From contig CM027378.1 in the NCBI GenBank assembly GCA_015680905.1, positions 55,949,501 to 56,013,500 on the forward strand: a DNA stretch of 64,000 nt, read 5' to 3'. The DNA comes from Coptis chinensis (lineage: Eukaryota > Streptophyta > Magnoliopsida > Ranunculales > Ranunculaceae). The notes under the pieces were generated by a model, which saw nothing but the letters and a program-made list of their open reading frames with translations, was not told the DNA's origin and did not search any database. Position 1 is the stretch's first letter, and each line of letters opens with the position of its first letter. The position numbers and the translations under genes were made by a program. Shown in pieces: positions 1-11,228 of this stretch.

Positions 1-417
1 TTGCTACGAAGAGAATTATAATACTCAGATAGACATATCGCCTTGAGTTAGATCAAAGATGTTCTCATACAACTGAAAGATACATGAAGTATTCTGAGAT
101 TGAGAGTATGATTCTTGTAGATACTCCCAAATCTCCTTAGAGGTTTTGAAAAACCGCACAATATTACAAACATCCTTTTCCATAGTATTCCACTGAAAAT
201 TCTTAACCAAGGCATCATCTTTCGTCCAGGTTGTCTTTAATTTATCATTTAAGAAATCTATCATATGACTTTTCTTACCTTTTCTAGTAAGATAAACAGT
301 AACTGTTTCTACCCATTGAAGGTAATTGGCAACACCCTCCAATTTGACAGAGGTCATACCAACAGAGAGCACAGACGTATTACCAAATTCATCGGATTTT
401 GAAATAACTTCAGTCAT
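1..417 (-). pseudogene. Ty1/copia gag N-terminal part, runs off left edge
   Basis: The reading frame starts at ATG 417 and runs about 130 codons leftward. It resembles the N-terminal gag region of plant copia elements (DUF4219/UBN2 type): an NYLQW block, then YLTRKGK and EIWEYLQESYSQSQN. Gag packages the element RNA into cytoplasmic particles. The frame meets TGA at 25-27, but one base out of frame the sequence continues as EYYNSLRS, the usual family continuation, so I infer a single-base frameshift. PBS and LTR lie just to the right, in the order expected for a minus-strand element whose pol and 3' LTR are outside the window. Confidence 0.8.
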
Positions 418-786
418 TGTAAAGAGAAGGAAAACTCACTATATGGAAAGGAAGATAAACTGCAAGATACTGACCCAGAGCGTGTGTGCGCCTTGGCAAA
501 GGAGAAACTGAGCGCGTGTGCGGCTGCAACAAGAAACTGAGAGATAGACCTGAGACCGAGGCGTTTGGCAAAGGAGAAACCGGCGTCTTGGCTTGTACTT
601 AGAATTTCTAGAAATCTGAGAGATGGAGATGGTGATACCACGCCTTTCCCCTCTGAAAACTTGACGTACTCTTCTTTATCAATACTGAGAGATTGCGGAA
701 GCAAAACAATACTAAGACGGCAATTAATACTAAAACTGGAACCTTGAAACTGCGGATCTTTCTCCTAGCATTCTCTAAACAGAGTC

Positions 787-799
787 GGTTCCGATACCA
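787..799 (-). promoter_or_regulatory. Primer-binding site of the left copia element
   Basis: On the minus strand this reads TGGTATCGGAACC, close to the initiator-Met tRNA PBS of plant copia elements (TGGTATCAGAGC). It directly abuts the inner end of the LTR at 800 and lies upstream of the gag start. Confidence 0.75.
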
Positions 800-1029
800 T
801 GTTAAATTATGTTAGGAGATTCATATAGTGGTTAGTTGGTTAGCTTAAAAAGATGAAGTGGAGAAGAAGAAGGATGGAGGCACAAGAAGAAGGTAGGGTT
901 TTGAGTATATTTACTCTAACCTACGATTTATATATTTATATTGTGTGATAGGTTTCACCGAAATAGAAACTACTAAATAAGATATGAACTCACAATTATA
1001 GAATGTGTGAGACTCTACATACTTCAACA
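800..1029 (-). repeat. 5' LTR of the left copia element
   Basis: A 230-bp segment bounded by TG...CA. Its ends form a near-perfect inverted repeat (TGTTAAATTATG against TGTTGAAGTATG). The PBS sits at its inner edge. The outer flank begins TAACT, the expected position of a 5-bp target-site duplication whose partner would be outside the window. Confidence 0.75.
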
Positions 1030-1739
1030 TAACTCAACCTTAATTAATGCACCATGCCCTTGCAAATTTCATTTGGAATCAGTAACTGCCAAAGTAAACT
1101 CCTACTTTAATACACATAAAAGTGCACATAATTAAGATTTCAAAAGCACGTCTAATAACCTTTTTTTTTTTGTTCGCTCTTATACAAGTGTGAATGTACA
1201 GAGATGAACTTAAGCATATCAATCCACTAGCTCAGTTCATTCTGTGCGGATACATACACTGTGTAGCATCCTTAATTTGTTACATAATTACATTGAACCG
1301 CGTGGTGCTTTAAGCAAAAGGAAGTACAACTTATTAAATAGTGAATGATATAAGAACTAACCAAGAAAGCTTAAAACAATTCTTCAATACTAGCTAGCAT
1401 GTGCAATGGCTGATGGAAAATTTGATAGTATGGCAAATGTAAGAGAATTCATATGATGTGTAAACTGTAATCTAAAATACTTTAATAATCGCGCCTCTCA
1501 TCTACACAGGTCCCGCAATAGTGTTTTAATATTTTTTTTTTATGTATCTCTCAATTACTTTGTCACTTTTTGTCTGATTTAATATAGTTTTACCCATATA
1601 CTTTTGCATATTTACAAATTTAGTCTTGTTTAATTTTAATTTGGTAAACTATTTAGGCTGAACTAAGAGGCACAACAGATGTGCCAAATTAATGAATAGC
1701 ACGTGGCATCTTTCTAGTAATACTAAATTCTACCTCTTA
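1030..1739. other. Intergenic DNA, nothing recognised
   Basis: AT-rich sequence without coding frames or clear repeats. It ends in TTA, which may be the target of the adjacent MITE. Confidence 0.6.
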
Positions 1740-2027
1740 GAGCATTCCCAATGTAGTTGACTATTATTCACCTCCACATAAGCAGTATTTCTCCTCTTTT
1801 CCACCATTTTGGTGAAAAACAAGGTGAGGCTGCCCAATGCAAAGGTGAATATTAATCTCGGACGGGATGTTAGATTCCGTCTTGACGTAAAAATTGAAAA
1901 AACGCTCCGGACGGAATGAAACATCCCGTTTGATTTTATTTTTTTTTGTTTTTTTTTAAAAAAAACTAGAAAAAAGTTGAAAAATCACGCGAGACGAAAT
2001 GAAACATTCTGTCTAAAAAAAACCCAT

Positions 2028-2083
<56 letters not shown>

Positions 2084-2268
2084 ACAGAATCCAACATCTC
2101 GTCCGAAGTTCACAACTCAGTGACTCTCTCGGTTGAATGTTTCACCTTCGTTTTGACTTGGGAAAATAGTCACCACCATATTCACCTTTGCATTGGGCAA
2201 AGGTTTTGAACAAAAAAGAGGTGAATAAAGTCACAAACCCACCATATCTACCTGCATTAGGAATGCTC
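1740..2268. mobile_element. MITE, Harbinger/Tourist-like (family B)
   Basis: A 529-bp noncoding element with terminal inverted repeats GAGCATTCCCAATGTAG and GAGCATTCCTAATGCAG (15 of 17 match). The flanks are TTA and TCA, an imperfect version of the 3-bp TWA target duplication of PIF/Harbinger elements. Inside are repeated segments of the type GGACGRRATG...ATTCCGTC in both orientations, A/T tracts and an AC microsatellite. The segment at 27545-27815 matches its reverse complement. Superfamily assignment rests on TIR style and flank only. Confidence 0.65.
2048..2080. repeat. (AC)n microsatellite
   Basis: Uninterrupted CA repeat of about 33 bp directly after a long A tract, inside MITE family B. 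Confidence 0.9.
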
Positions 2269-2294
2269 TCAAGAAACTCGATATGTTCATCAGT

Positions 2295-2453
2295 CACTAC
2301 ACCATTTGGGCCAAACAGGAACAGATGGGGCTCGTTTCTGTTAGGCCCATATCAAAATTAGGCTAAAAGTCTAGCAGTTGTCTTCACAATTTAGAGATAG
2401 ACCTAACAGAAACAGGCCCTATACTGTTCCTATTTGGCCCAAATGGTGTAGTG
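2295..2453. mobile_element. CACTA-type MITE
   Basis: A 159-bp near-palindromic element beginning CACTACACCATTTGGGCC and ending in its inverse (GGCCCAAATGGTGTAGTG). It is flanked by a perfect 3-bp duplication AGT (2292-2294 and 2454-2456). CACTA ends with a 3-bp TSD are diagnostic of the CACTA/EnSpm superfamily. A second inner inverted repeat (GTTTCTGTTAGG / CCTAACAGAAAC) lets most of it fold on itself. There is no coding capacity. Confidence 0.85.
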
Positions 2454-2506
2454 AGTTATTTGAATGTGTTGTTTGTTTATCACTTTATCTACATGGGAAT
2501 CAAACA

Positions 2507-3158
2507 TCATACATTAAACTGTGTAATAGCAACAGCCATGCTAGCATTCTGTGTTCCATCTCTCCAAGTGATCCTACCAAAGGAACTAGTTGTCATATTA
2601 TCCGGTGATGCAAACTTTTCTGCTGAAATCTTTACCACATAGCTTAAGTTTTGCTCCTTTTCACTAAATTCCAGCACTAGAGGGTCGACGGTTACCAATA
2701 CATGAGGGGGATTCTCTATTTTCAGTGTAGATGGAGGCATTTTCACTTACCAGAGCCACCGTCCAGGTAACCATAACTTGGTATCTCAAGGCATCAATTT
2801 GGTTAAATGCCACGGCGATTGATAGGTAATTTAAATCCCAAGCTTTCAGTCCCTTCTTGCAGCTTATTGTTCTTCTTGAAATCACAGCAATATCCTTTTG
2901 ATTGTAGTTAGACGCACAAAGAAAATCGATGTAGTCTTCACTTGCAAGATCATAAACCAACCCTCCTGATCCATGATCCCAAGGCGTGGATGCATTGTAG
3001 GCAATTTCCTCGAGCATTGGATTTCCAACATTGTCAACTACATAGGATTGTCATGATTGCAGGCTAACTTGATTCTGGAGGGTGACCAATCACGATGCGC
3101 CTGTTTTAATAGCGCCTGGCAACACCTGAAATATGGGGCAAGACGTACATAGATGCAT
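2507..3158 (-). pseudogene. Subtilase fragment 4: Ser region to C-terminus
   Basis: The minus strand encodes the C-terminal third of a plant subtilisin-like serine protease (S8 family, normally secreted). From 3158 leftward: ASM...PHISGVA (the GTSMSCPH serine block, with GT changed), ALLKQAH, DWSPSRIK, NPMLEEIA, STPWDHGSG, SEDYIDFLCA, AWDLNY, then the Fn3-like tail (VTVDPLVLEFSEK, FGRITWRDG, VAITQFNV, stop at 2507-2509). Several frameshifts separate these blocks. The piece ends exactly at the LTR start at 3159 and resumes at 7548, so a solo LTR split the gene just before the serine block. Confidence 0.88.
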
Positions 3159-4495
3159 TGTCACACCCTGAATTTCCAAACAATTACAACAGGAAATTAT
3201 TCAAGATATAAATATCTCAATTGCCACCCTATTCAATCATTTGAAAACCTAACCTATTATCAAACACAACATTACGAATAAAGATCAAATTAAAACCAAA
3301 AGAACAATCCGTTCATTATATTATTTAAACAAAAACAAACTAACCAACTCTATTACATCTGTCTCAAAACAAAACCGTACACTACAGAAAAACTTAAACC
3401 AGAAGACTCCAAGAGCAAATCCAAATCAAGCATCCTCATCCACTGTACTTCACCATCTATGTTCCCAATAACACACTCACGTTGCAAAAGAAATCAAACA
3501 TGGGTCAGTAAATTGAATTTGCTGGTATGAGTAAGACTAAAAATAAAATATACAGTACTACATTCAATTTTTTAGTAAATAAATATAACATTACCGATCA
3601 TTTCAACTTGAAAGGCAAGCTAATTTCGTTTTCCAAAACGATGTGTAGTTTCTTCCAAGCAAGCTCACTATACAAAATTTCAAACTAGTACGTAAACAAA
3701 CAAATTATGGCTTACCTTTAATATATCCCATCATGTCAGGGTAGAACAACGTCTCTACATAAAAAAGTTAATACGTCCTACCCTCTTGTAAAACAAAGTT
3801 AGATTTCCTAAACATAATATTTTAAAGTATATGCATCTATTTCACTCTCACAGCAACCACCATGGGCATACATAATCAGACTAGAGATATCACAAATATC
3901 AATGTTCATAACATCACCATATCCATCATATCCCACAAACCAAATACACATCTTTTACTCAAAAACCACTCGTCTACTTATGAGAATAAGGAAAATCACA
4001 TCTAGGGAGTACATTCATCCATCGTGAGTATCAATTCACACAAACCATATACACATTCCTTTATAATATATCATATACATCACAATACATAAATATTCAT
4101 ATGTAATAACTTAGTCAATGTAAAATTAATATTTCACTTTGCTTATTAATTATCTTGTTTACTCATTTATCAATAGACACAGCCCAATCTTTAGTTCCTA
4201 CTCTACAATTTGCACTTCACACATTTGTCAAATTACACATATCCGTGTGCCTCTCTCACACAGAGTACCACTACAAGACATATATATGTTCCAAGCAGGG
4301 ATATCACCTCCAAGAAACATATTTCCATCTTGTAAACTCATAACTTGTGAGGGTCACAGTCATCTCTGGGCTTTTCGAGCACATAAACAAAGCCTCATTT
4401 GGGCATAAAAAAAATAACAGGTCATTCCCGTACATTCAAGGAATCTAGACCTACATTCTCATACACCCAAGGAATATAACCACCCCGCAAGGCGA

Positions 4496-4747
4496 ATACC
4501 ATAGTTCATCTCTAGGGTGGCTTTTCACATGACATCAGTAGTCATAAACATTTCTTAATTTTCTTTTTCTTTTTGACAAAGAGGCGTGGAGAGATCTAAA
4601 AATGTGGGAGACACATTAAATTTTCACAAGACTTTTTACACCACATTTTAACACCCAAGAGTTCTTATTAAATATAATTCTTTCATCATGAAATCATCTT
4701 CTCAAGCAAAATAATAATTACGAAACATACCAAACACAATTGCCATT

Positions 4748-4829
<82 letters not shown>

Positions 4830-5081
4830 CCATAGTTCATCTCTAGGGTGGCTTTTCACATGACATCAGTAGTCATAAACATTTCTTAATTTTCTTTTTC
4901 TTTTTGACAAAGAGGCGTGGAGAGATCTAAAAATGCGGGCGACACATTAAATTTTCACAAGACTTTTTACACCACGTTTTAACACCCAAGAGTTCTTATT
5001 AAATATAATTCTTTCATCATGAAATCATCTTCTCAAGCAAAATAATAATTACGAAACATACCAAACACAATTGCCATTCAA
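4496..5081. repeat. 255-bp direct duplication flanking (TA)n
   Basis: Copies at 4496-4750 and 4827-5081, period 331 bp, are nearly identical; I see a handful of substitutions such as GTGGGAGAC to GCGGGCGAC. A (TA)n run separates them. A private, recent duplication inside the solo LTR that explains part of its length excess over the other copy. Confidence 0.9.
4751..4826. repeat. (TA)n microsatellite
   Basis: About 38 TA units. It lies exactly at the junction of the two duplicated 255-bp segments; the second segment is again followed by a short TA run near 5091-5102. Confidence 0.95.
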
Positions 5082-7547
5082 CTCACCTCAATATATATAT
5101 ATCAACATTTTCAATCATGAGCAACGCATTAATTGAATGCCTCCTCAATTAAAATACACTCCCAATTGGAGAGCAACACTCTGTATGAGTACAATCAAGT
5201 TTCACATACCGCTGATCACAAATGCAAAAAAATTCAAGATACACAAACAAAAATTCAATAACTAGCTATAGCCATAACCAATTCTCCAAATATTTTAATA
5301 ATTACGATAAAATAAAACATATAGATATCTTTTCATTCCACGCCAATATTTCCACAATAGTAAGAATATATCGAAAGTATAAACGCTGACCATATAATGC
5401 CATCATGTAATCACCCAAATTAAACACCTAACTATATCCATTTTAAACTTTAGCTAATACTAACAACCTTGTTAATCTGTGTCTCGACTGACAATCCACC
5501 ATTGGATTTCTCTGAACTCTAATATGTCATACTTTCTAGTACAATAAAGTTACAAATGCAATTTGAGGTCAATCTCAAAATGGGTCAACCTCCATCTAAT
5601 CAGATGCAAAGACTGCACTGCAATTTTCTGGTGTAGTTATTACTACTACAACCAGTCCCACTAATGGAAGCCTTAACAGAAACTCAACCGTCGGATAGAT
5701 CTAAAAATCTAATATGTCATACTATAATGTGTCAGGAAACAACTGATTAATAAATTTGAAAGACATCCGAGTACAAAAGGATCTCTATCTTGGCAGAAAG
5801 AAAAGACTGCACAAAACAGTTTTATGAGTAGTGTTTTCTATCCAAAATATGTTTTCTTCACATACAACCCTACAATTCATTAATGTCTTCCTACATCCAA
5901 TCTACATTCAAGATTCTACTATCATCGTCAATTTCTCATTTTGACAATATACTTCACTGGTAATTTGTACCAAGATAAACTATATATAAATCCATACTAT
6001 CCAATTCATTATGACAATAGAACTCTCACAATAATATTAATATAGTATAATATCATGCATGTTCCAAAATAGTAAAATCAATGCTAAGGGGTGTATAACA
6101 TAATAAACATTCAAATCATCCGAAAAATCAACTATATAGCTCATACAATAAATTATCATAATCAATACCAACCATTGTTATGGAAAAATTAATATAACTT
6201 TCTAACCATATATCCAAACAGAACAAGCTATATACCAAAACTATCGTATTGAAAATACCTACGTTTCGTCATAAGGAACTTTTCTGATATTTCTGATGGG
6301 TTTTGCAGAAAACCTCAATTAATGACGCTGCACTAATTAATTACAATATTGGCCGATAAATCTTATAAGCACACAAGTTCACAACCTTCTAAAACGGACT
6401 CCAAAAATTACAAAATTAATACAGCGTCTAGTAGAAACTTACAGGAACCTACTCACAAAAATCTAGAATTTTCTGACGGTCATAAATAATTCCTAAAAAT
6501 CGTACAAAACATATATTTAGCAAAAATCATAGCAAAATCATTTATTATCCAAAAACAGTGAATCATATGCCTAAACACACCTACTCAAAAGTTCTATGTA
6601 TAGAAATTGGAATCAATTTATTCTAACTTGTAATATAACGGGAACACATGTTTTAAGAAAACAATTCATATAATAATGGGAATTTACCTAGAATTATCAA
6701 AATGTGAAATTTAATAACCAATCAACAATTAATAAAGCACAACCATTCAAATATGAAAATTACTACATAGAGAGCTTTTAACAGCAATATATAATTCTTT
6801 ATAACTCTACAAAAATTAAATTCTTACTCAAGCTATTCAATAATTAACTTCACTAGATTACTATCGAACATATAAGCATACTCATAAAACTTGCATTTCA
6901 AAAAGAAGAATCTTGGTGTCAATAACTTAATATTTCTAGTATGTCTTTAATCAAATTAATAATGTTTGATCACAAAAAACTAATAAATAAATCAATACTC
7001 AACTAATATAAATCATATGATAATCAACCAATTAAAATTTTAAAATAAATAAAGTTTAGACTACTCACTTTGAATTGAATACTAATAAAAGAATACCAAA
7101 ACTTCATTTTCTCAAATCATCTTTCTTCTTCTTCCCCTTCTTTTCTTTCTTTCAATAAAAAATATTCTTATTTTTAATGGAAGCTAGGGGTTTGTTTTTG
7201 AATAAAAATATTTTTTAAATAGAAAATTCGGTTTTCTTTATTCAATATTTTAAGACTGTTTAAATTAATATATTGGCCACATAAGGGTCTAAAAACACCC
7301 AATATCCATACCTATATGAATGAATGGGTACATTTTAACAGTGTCTTCAAGTCGAAAAAATGATTATCAAATACCCACAAAAGTTATAACAACAAATTCA
7401 AATAATCTACTTCATAAAATCAACAACAACATGAATACTAATGTTTCACTAAAGAATAACAAATTTTAAAACAAGCTAGAATTTATAATAATTATTTTCA
7501 ATTTAAATAATGTAATTTACGTTGTTTTAAAAATTGGGATTGTTATA

Positions 7548-8735
7548 TGTATAGTACCAGATAAGATACTGAATTGTGTCGTTCTTGTGTCACAGGAGTA
7601 TATTGTAGGACTTACAATATCTGGCCAAGCCGCCAAGATGTGAACACCTGGAGGCTGGAGCAACTAAATCAGGCTTGATCACAAAACTTGATATTTCGTT
7701 TGGCCCTCTTGATGAGAAGATGGCCACTGTTGGAGCGGGTTTGACTGTTGGAGCGGGTTTGACATTCAACTTAGTCCCACGTAAGACAATCATGGCCCGT
7801 ACTGGATCTTTGGATGAGGCTAAATACTCGAAAACGTTTTGTGCAACTGAGATAGGGATACCCAATATGGGGAGTAGGTTAATAACATCAACTTTCACAC
7901 TTTCTCCGAATTTACCCATATTGGCAAGCAGTGGCAGAGCCAGGAGTTTACTACAGGGTGAGCCGATTAGCGCTACAAATTTTCAGCACAACTCAATTAG
8001 AGTATACACGTGTTTTTCTTGCTTTTTCTCTTTAGTGTAATATTTGTCAGTCTATTGCTTTCTTTTAAATGCAAACAGACAATTATTATTTTATTTTGTC
8101 AATTTTTCAAAATCAAAATCATTTATAGTTCAGATAACGAATTTTTTTAATATGAAAGAATAGTCATAACTCAAACCTATTGTACTTCATGGGAGTAAAC
8201 AAGATCATGAATTGCAAAGAATAGTTCATTAAGTTGCTTGTTTTGTTAATTAATAATTTCTATAATTAAGGTGTACTATCTAATTATATTGTCTATACTT
8301 TATTTTTTTTTTCTCTCATTTATGTTCTTCTTTTGTCAAGCCCCCATATGTTGAACAAACTTACCTAAGCACACCATCAAGTACCATATTCAGTTGAAGT
8401 GTATGTGTGATAACCCATGTGCCGTGTTTTCAAATGCTAACTAATAAAGGGCGAAATTACTTTTAGACCCTTAACATATCTAACTAGAGACACTCATTCT
8501 ATTTTACATTTGATAGGCAAAATTGACAATATAAAGACTAATGGTATGCTCAAGCCCGCAAGGAAAGGGATATTCTCAGTTTTACCAAGACTAATCACTT
8601 TTTATACCAAAACTCAGGGTGAGCCAAGGCGTACCCTGGGCCCCCCCTGGCTCCGCCACTGTTGGTAAGCACCATTGCAGCACCACCTGCATTCTTGACT
8701 GCTTCTCCTTTTTGTACAGGGTTACCCCTATGCTG
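7548..8735 (-). pseudogene. Subtilase fragment 3: PA end to SRGPN block
   Basis: Minus-strand subtilase sequence interrupted by a hAT-type element (7929-8661). Before the insertion: RGNPVQKGEAVKNAGGAAMVLTN, the PA-domain end typical of plant subtilases. After it: KFGESVKVDVINLLP, SSKDPVRAMIV, RGTKLNVKPAPTV (with a duplicated KPAPTV), IFSSRGPNEISSFVIKPDLVAP, then after a frameshift GVHILAAWPDIV and SPTIYSCDTRTTQFSILSG. This runs directly into the serine block at 3158 once the solo LTR is removed. The frameshift and the in-frame repeat mark it as dead. Confidence 0.88.
7929..8661. mobile_element. Nonautonomous hAT-type element in the subtilase
   Basis: A 733-bp element with inverted ends CAGTGGCAGAGCCAGG and CCTGGCTCCGCCACTG (15 of 16 match). 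It is flanked by the 8-bp duplication TTGGCAAG / TTGGTAAG. An 8-bp TSD and CAGTG ends fit hAT. The two sides are consecutive PA-domain codons of the subtilase. Second, inner copies of GGGTGAGCC lie close to each end. No transposase frame. Confidence 0.85.
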
Positions 8736-8980
8736 TCTAAGTCCTTGCAGAGGCCCCCAAAAATAAAGAAAAAATAAGGGTTCCATTCTGCTTACAAAAG
8801 CCTACTATAGTGTTAAAAAACCATTACAAATCCATTACAAAAGCCCAATCCACCAAAAAAACAAAACAAAAAAGGCCCATATTTAGAGAACTTGCATAGG
8901 GCCTACTGGAAGTTAGGGCCAGCCTTGGGTGATCCTAAGTGAACACGGTTTTATATAACTCTACATACAATATCTCATTA
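8736..8980. other. Unassigned, possible DNA-transposon remnant
   Basis: Starts where the subtilase similarity stops, with GAGGCCCCCAAAAATAAAG, and ends near GGGCCAGCCTTGGG. GGCCCC and GGGCCAGCC motifs of this sort occur at ends of plant hAT-like elements, but I find no convincing inverted repeat or TSD. Confidence 0.3.
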
Positions 8981-9440
8981 GGGCATCTCCAATAGAGGGT
9001 GTAAAATTACACCTCCATATAGGCTCCACCTAGGTGCTATTAGGATTTTACAACTCCAATTGCAAATTATTGTATAGTTCATAAATATCCACTCTCTATT
9101 GTTCCTAACGGAGAAGTGTAAAAAAGTTTGATTTTAAACTCGGATGACACTTGAAGTGACGTCCCTCTTTAATTTTCCTTCAAGTGTCTCCAAGTCTAAA
9201 ATTTTCAAATTGTGACTTTATAAATAGATAGGGACGTCCGAACATTTCTTTTTTTCAAACTGTGTTCAAGTGTCGCCCAGACTATTTATCAACTAATAGC
9301 GAGATGGAAAATTCCCTACTCCTTCTATTAACTAATAGTCTATTACCTACGGTTTAGCATTCTCATTGGATAGAGTTTTTTTATACTTGGGGTGTAAACT
9401 TTCCACTCTATACAGTTTACACCTTCCATTGGAGATGCAC
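8981..9440. mobile_element. MITE, Harbinger/Tourist-like (family A)
   Basis: A 460-bp element with ends GGGCATCTCCAATAGAGG and the inverse of GTGCATCTCCAATGGAAG; the match extends through GGTGTAAA. It is flanked by TTA on both sides (8978-8980 and 9441-9443), the classic PIF/Harbinger target duplication. No coding capacity. Its right half, reversed, matches 27305-27545. Confidence 0.8.
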
Positions 9441-9469
9441 TTATGTCAATTTAATTGTAGCTACACCAA

Positions 9470-9995
9470 ATAAAACCAGGAACCACCGGAACGGGGGATG
9501 AAGTCATTGCTTGCTTCATAGCATAAAATGCCTTCATAGACCCATCAATTCACCAGTCCATGTAAACGCGCCATACTTTAATAATTGAGTCCAGGGTTCA
9601 CTATGGGTATGAATAAAGTTCCTATAATAAGTTAATAACTAATAAGACCAAGAAATTTAGAAATGATCGAATGCCTTAGTGTTTATGGTATAACTGTATA
9701 AGCCAATCCAGCATGCTAGCTATATGTTGAGGATCAGCTGCCACATCTTGTGCAGAGATAATATAATCCAGTTAACCTACTTCAAGAGTTTCCAATATGC
9801 ATTTTTGCGGCTTTAAGAATAATTAATGATCCGGCAAAGTACTAAAAACTGTGTCCAAGTGTTGGCATTGTTGTTCCAAGTGTAAACCAGGAGATCATAA
9901 AACAAGACCAAAACAAAACTTTGCAAGAATGGTCTAAATACCAAATCATTGGTGAGGCCAAAAGTCATAACTAAGAACCCATTTGGAATATCCAT
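9470..9995 (-). pseudogene. Ty3/gypsy reverse transcriptase relic
   Basis: Minus-strand decayed RT/RNase H sequence. In order: NGFLVMTFGLTN (family: FGLTNAP), RPFLQSFVLVLFYDLLVY (the FDDILVY catalytic block, both Asp positions damaged), KPQKC.FG after a frameshift, then traces of the GHIIS...GV, LDWP and FLGLTGYYR blocks in other frames, and finally MKAFYAMKQAMTSSPVPVVP, the start of the RNase H region. Stops and frameshifts are frequent. It resembles chromovirus-type gypsy pol. No LTRs found around it. Confidence 0.75.
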
Positions 9996-10189
9996 TTCAT
10001 GAACTCTTATTTATTAGTAGCCAGATAGTAAATCAAGCTTCTAAAAATACTTAGATCCATGCAATTCATCCAACAAAAAATTGAAATTGGAAACTTATCT
10101 TTCTTTATTTATTTTTTTGACAAGGGAAACTTATCTTTGATTGTAACTAGTATTAAACTTAACTTTCATTTTAAGTAGTATTTGCCCGT

Positions 10190-10420
10190 GCCCGGTAGGT
10201 AGGGTGTAATACAAGGTGGGGCGGGTCAACTGCGGGTCAAATAGTGATAGGTCGGGTCGGGGCATGGCGGGTCTAGGGGATACAAATATAGTGGTCCCCG
10301 ACGGGACGGGGCGGGTTGAAGTGCTATGTCTTACTACCACCACCCGGCCTGTTCGGTCAGCTTACGGGGCGGGTGGGTTTTGGGTGGGTCATCCGGGTCG
10401 GGTGGAAATTGTCATTTTAA
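10190..10420. repeat. GC-rich (GGGTC/CGGGT)-like tract
   Basis: Imperfect iteration of GGGTC, GCGGG and CGGGT in otherwise AT-rich DNA. A similar tract occurs at 26365-26570, beyond the other side of the Athila element, so both lie in the pre-insertion sequence. Function unknown. Confidence 0.7.
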
Positions 10421-10992
10421 CCCAATTTTAAAAAAAAAAAATGAGGCTCCTGTGAATTTTGGAAAATGTGATGCATTTTGGAGGACTGGGGTACAAGTGA
10501 AGAAGGAGGCTCCTATGAATTTTCTCACTGATCCGAATGAGGGAAGATCCACGCCGACCTGCAGATATATTGATATCTGATTGTTAGTGCGAGGGGAGAC
10601 ATGCATGTGTTGATAAGCTGGAGCCTCTCCGTTGGTAGGGCTTGGGAATGGAGTCTTTGAGGTGGGGAGCAGCTAAGAGAGCAGCGGCGGGGAAGATGGA
10701 GAAGCATGAGGAAGCTTGCGCGGCTAACCAAAGATTGTTTCATTTCGTTTAGTTTCGACACTTTCGGTTTCTTGGAACAATGATCATTAAACTTCTCAAG
10801 AGACTTGAAAGTTACGGACGAATAATGTTATGACAAGCTTGGTTCTAACGAGTTTGTTTTAGAAGAATAGGATTTGCTATTCGAGAAAGGACTTCTTGGG
10901 CAGCACTTGTTTGCACGCTTGTCCTAATTATTTGTAAAATTCTTTATCAAGATTATCAAAAAAATCTAAAAAAAAACAAAACAAAACAAAAC

Positions 10993-11023
<31 letters not shown>

Positions 11024-11228
11024 CCTAATTCTGCAAGAAATATCTTTCCAATTCACAACATAGAGAAAATTAATGGAATCAATCAAGGAAAAATAAACAA
11101 AAATGAAAAACTATAACTTGAACCCAAAACCATATATATTTGAAAATTTGAAACTTCTTTATCGTAATTTACTAATTGTAAATTGATTATCTTCCATAGC
11201 AAGATAAAATGAATATGGGAGGGTCTAT
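10421..11228. other. Noncoding flank with A-rich tract
   Basis: No gene recognised. An A-rich run with (CAAAA)n units lies at about 10967-11020. The last five bases, TCTAT, are the left target duplication of the Athila-like element. Confidence 0.5.

Larger units (their letters stand above)
3159..7547 (-). repeat. Solo LTR (4.4 kb) of a noncoding LTR family
   Basis: Begins TGTCACACCCTGAATTTC and ends GGGATTGTTATA. The flanks are TGCAT (3154-3158) and TGTAT (7548-7552), 4 of 5 matching. Both sides are consecutive subtilase sequence. It shares its start, end and internal blocks (for example around 3490-3530 and 29450-29500, near GGAATTTGCTGGTATGAG) with the copy at 29033-32007. There is no coding capacity. 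I infer a solo LTR in minus orientation, perhaps from a Tekay-like gypsy element, because of its size and TGTCACACCC end; the family name is uncertain. Confidence 0.7.

Noticed and set aside
4751..4826. Regular repeat considered as part of a CRISPR-like array
   Set aside because: Simple TA microsatellite without spacers, in a plant retrotransposon.
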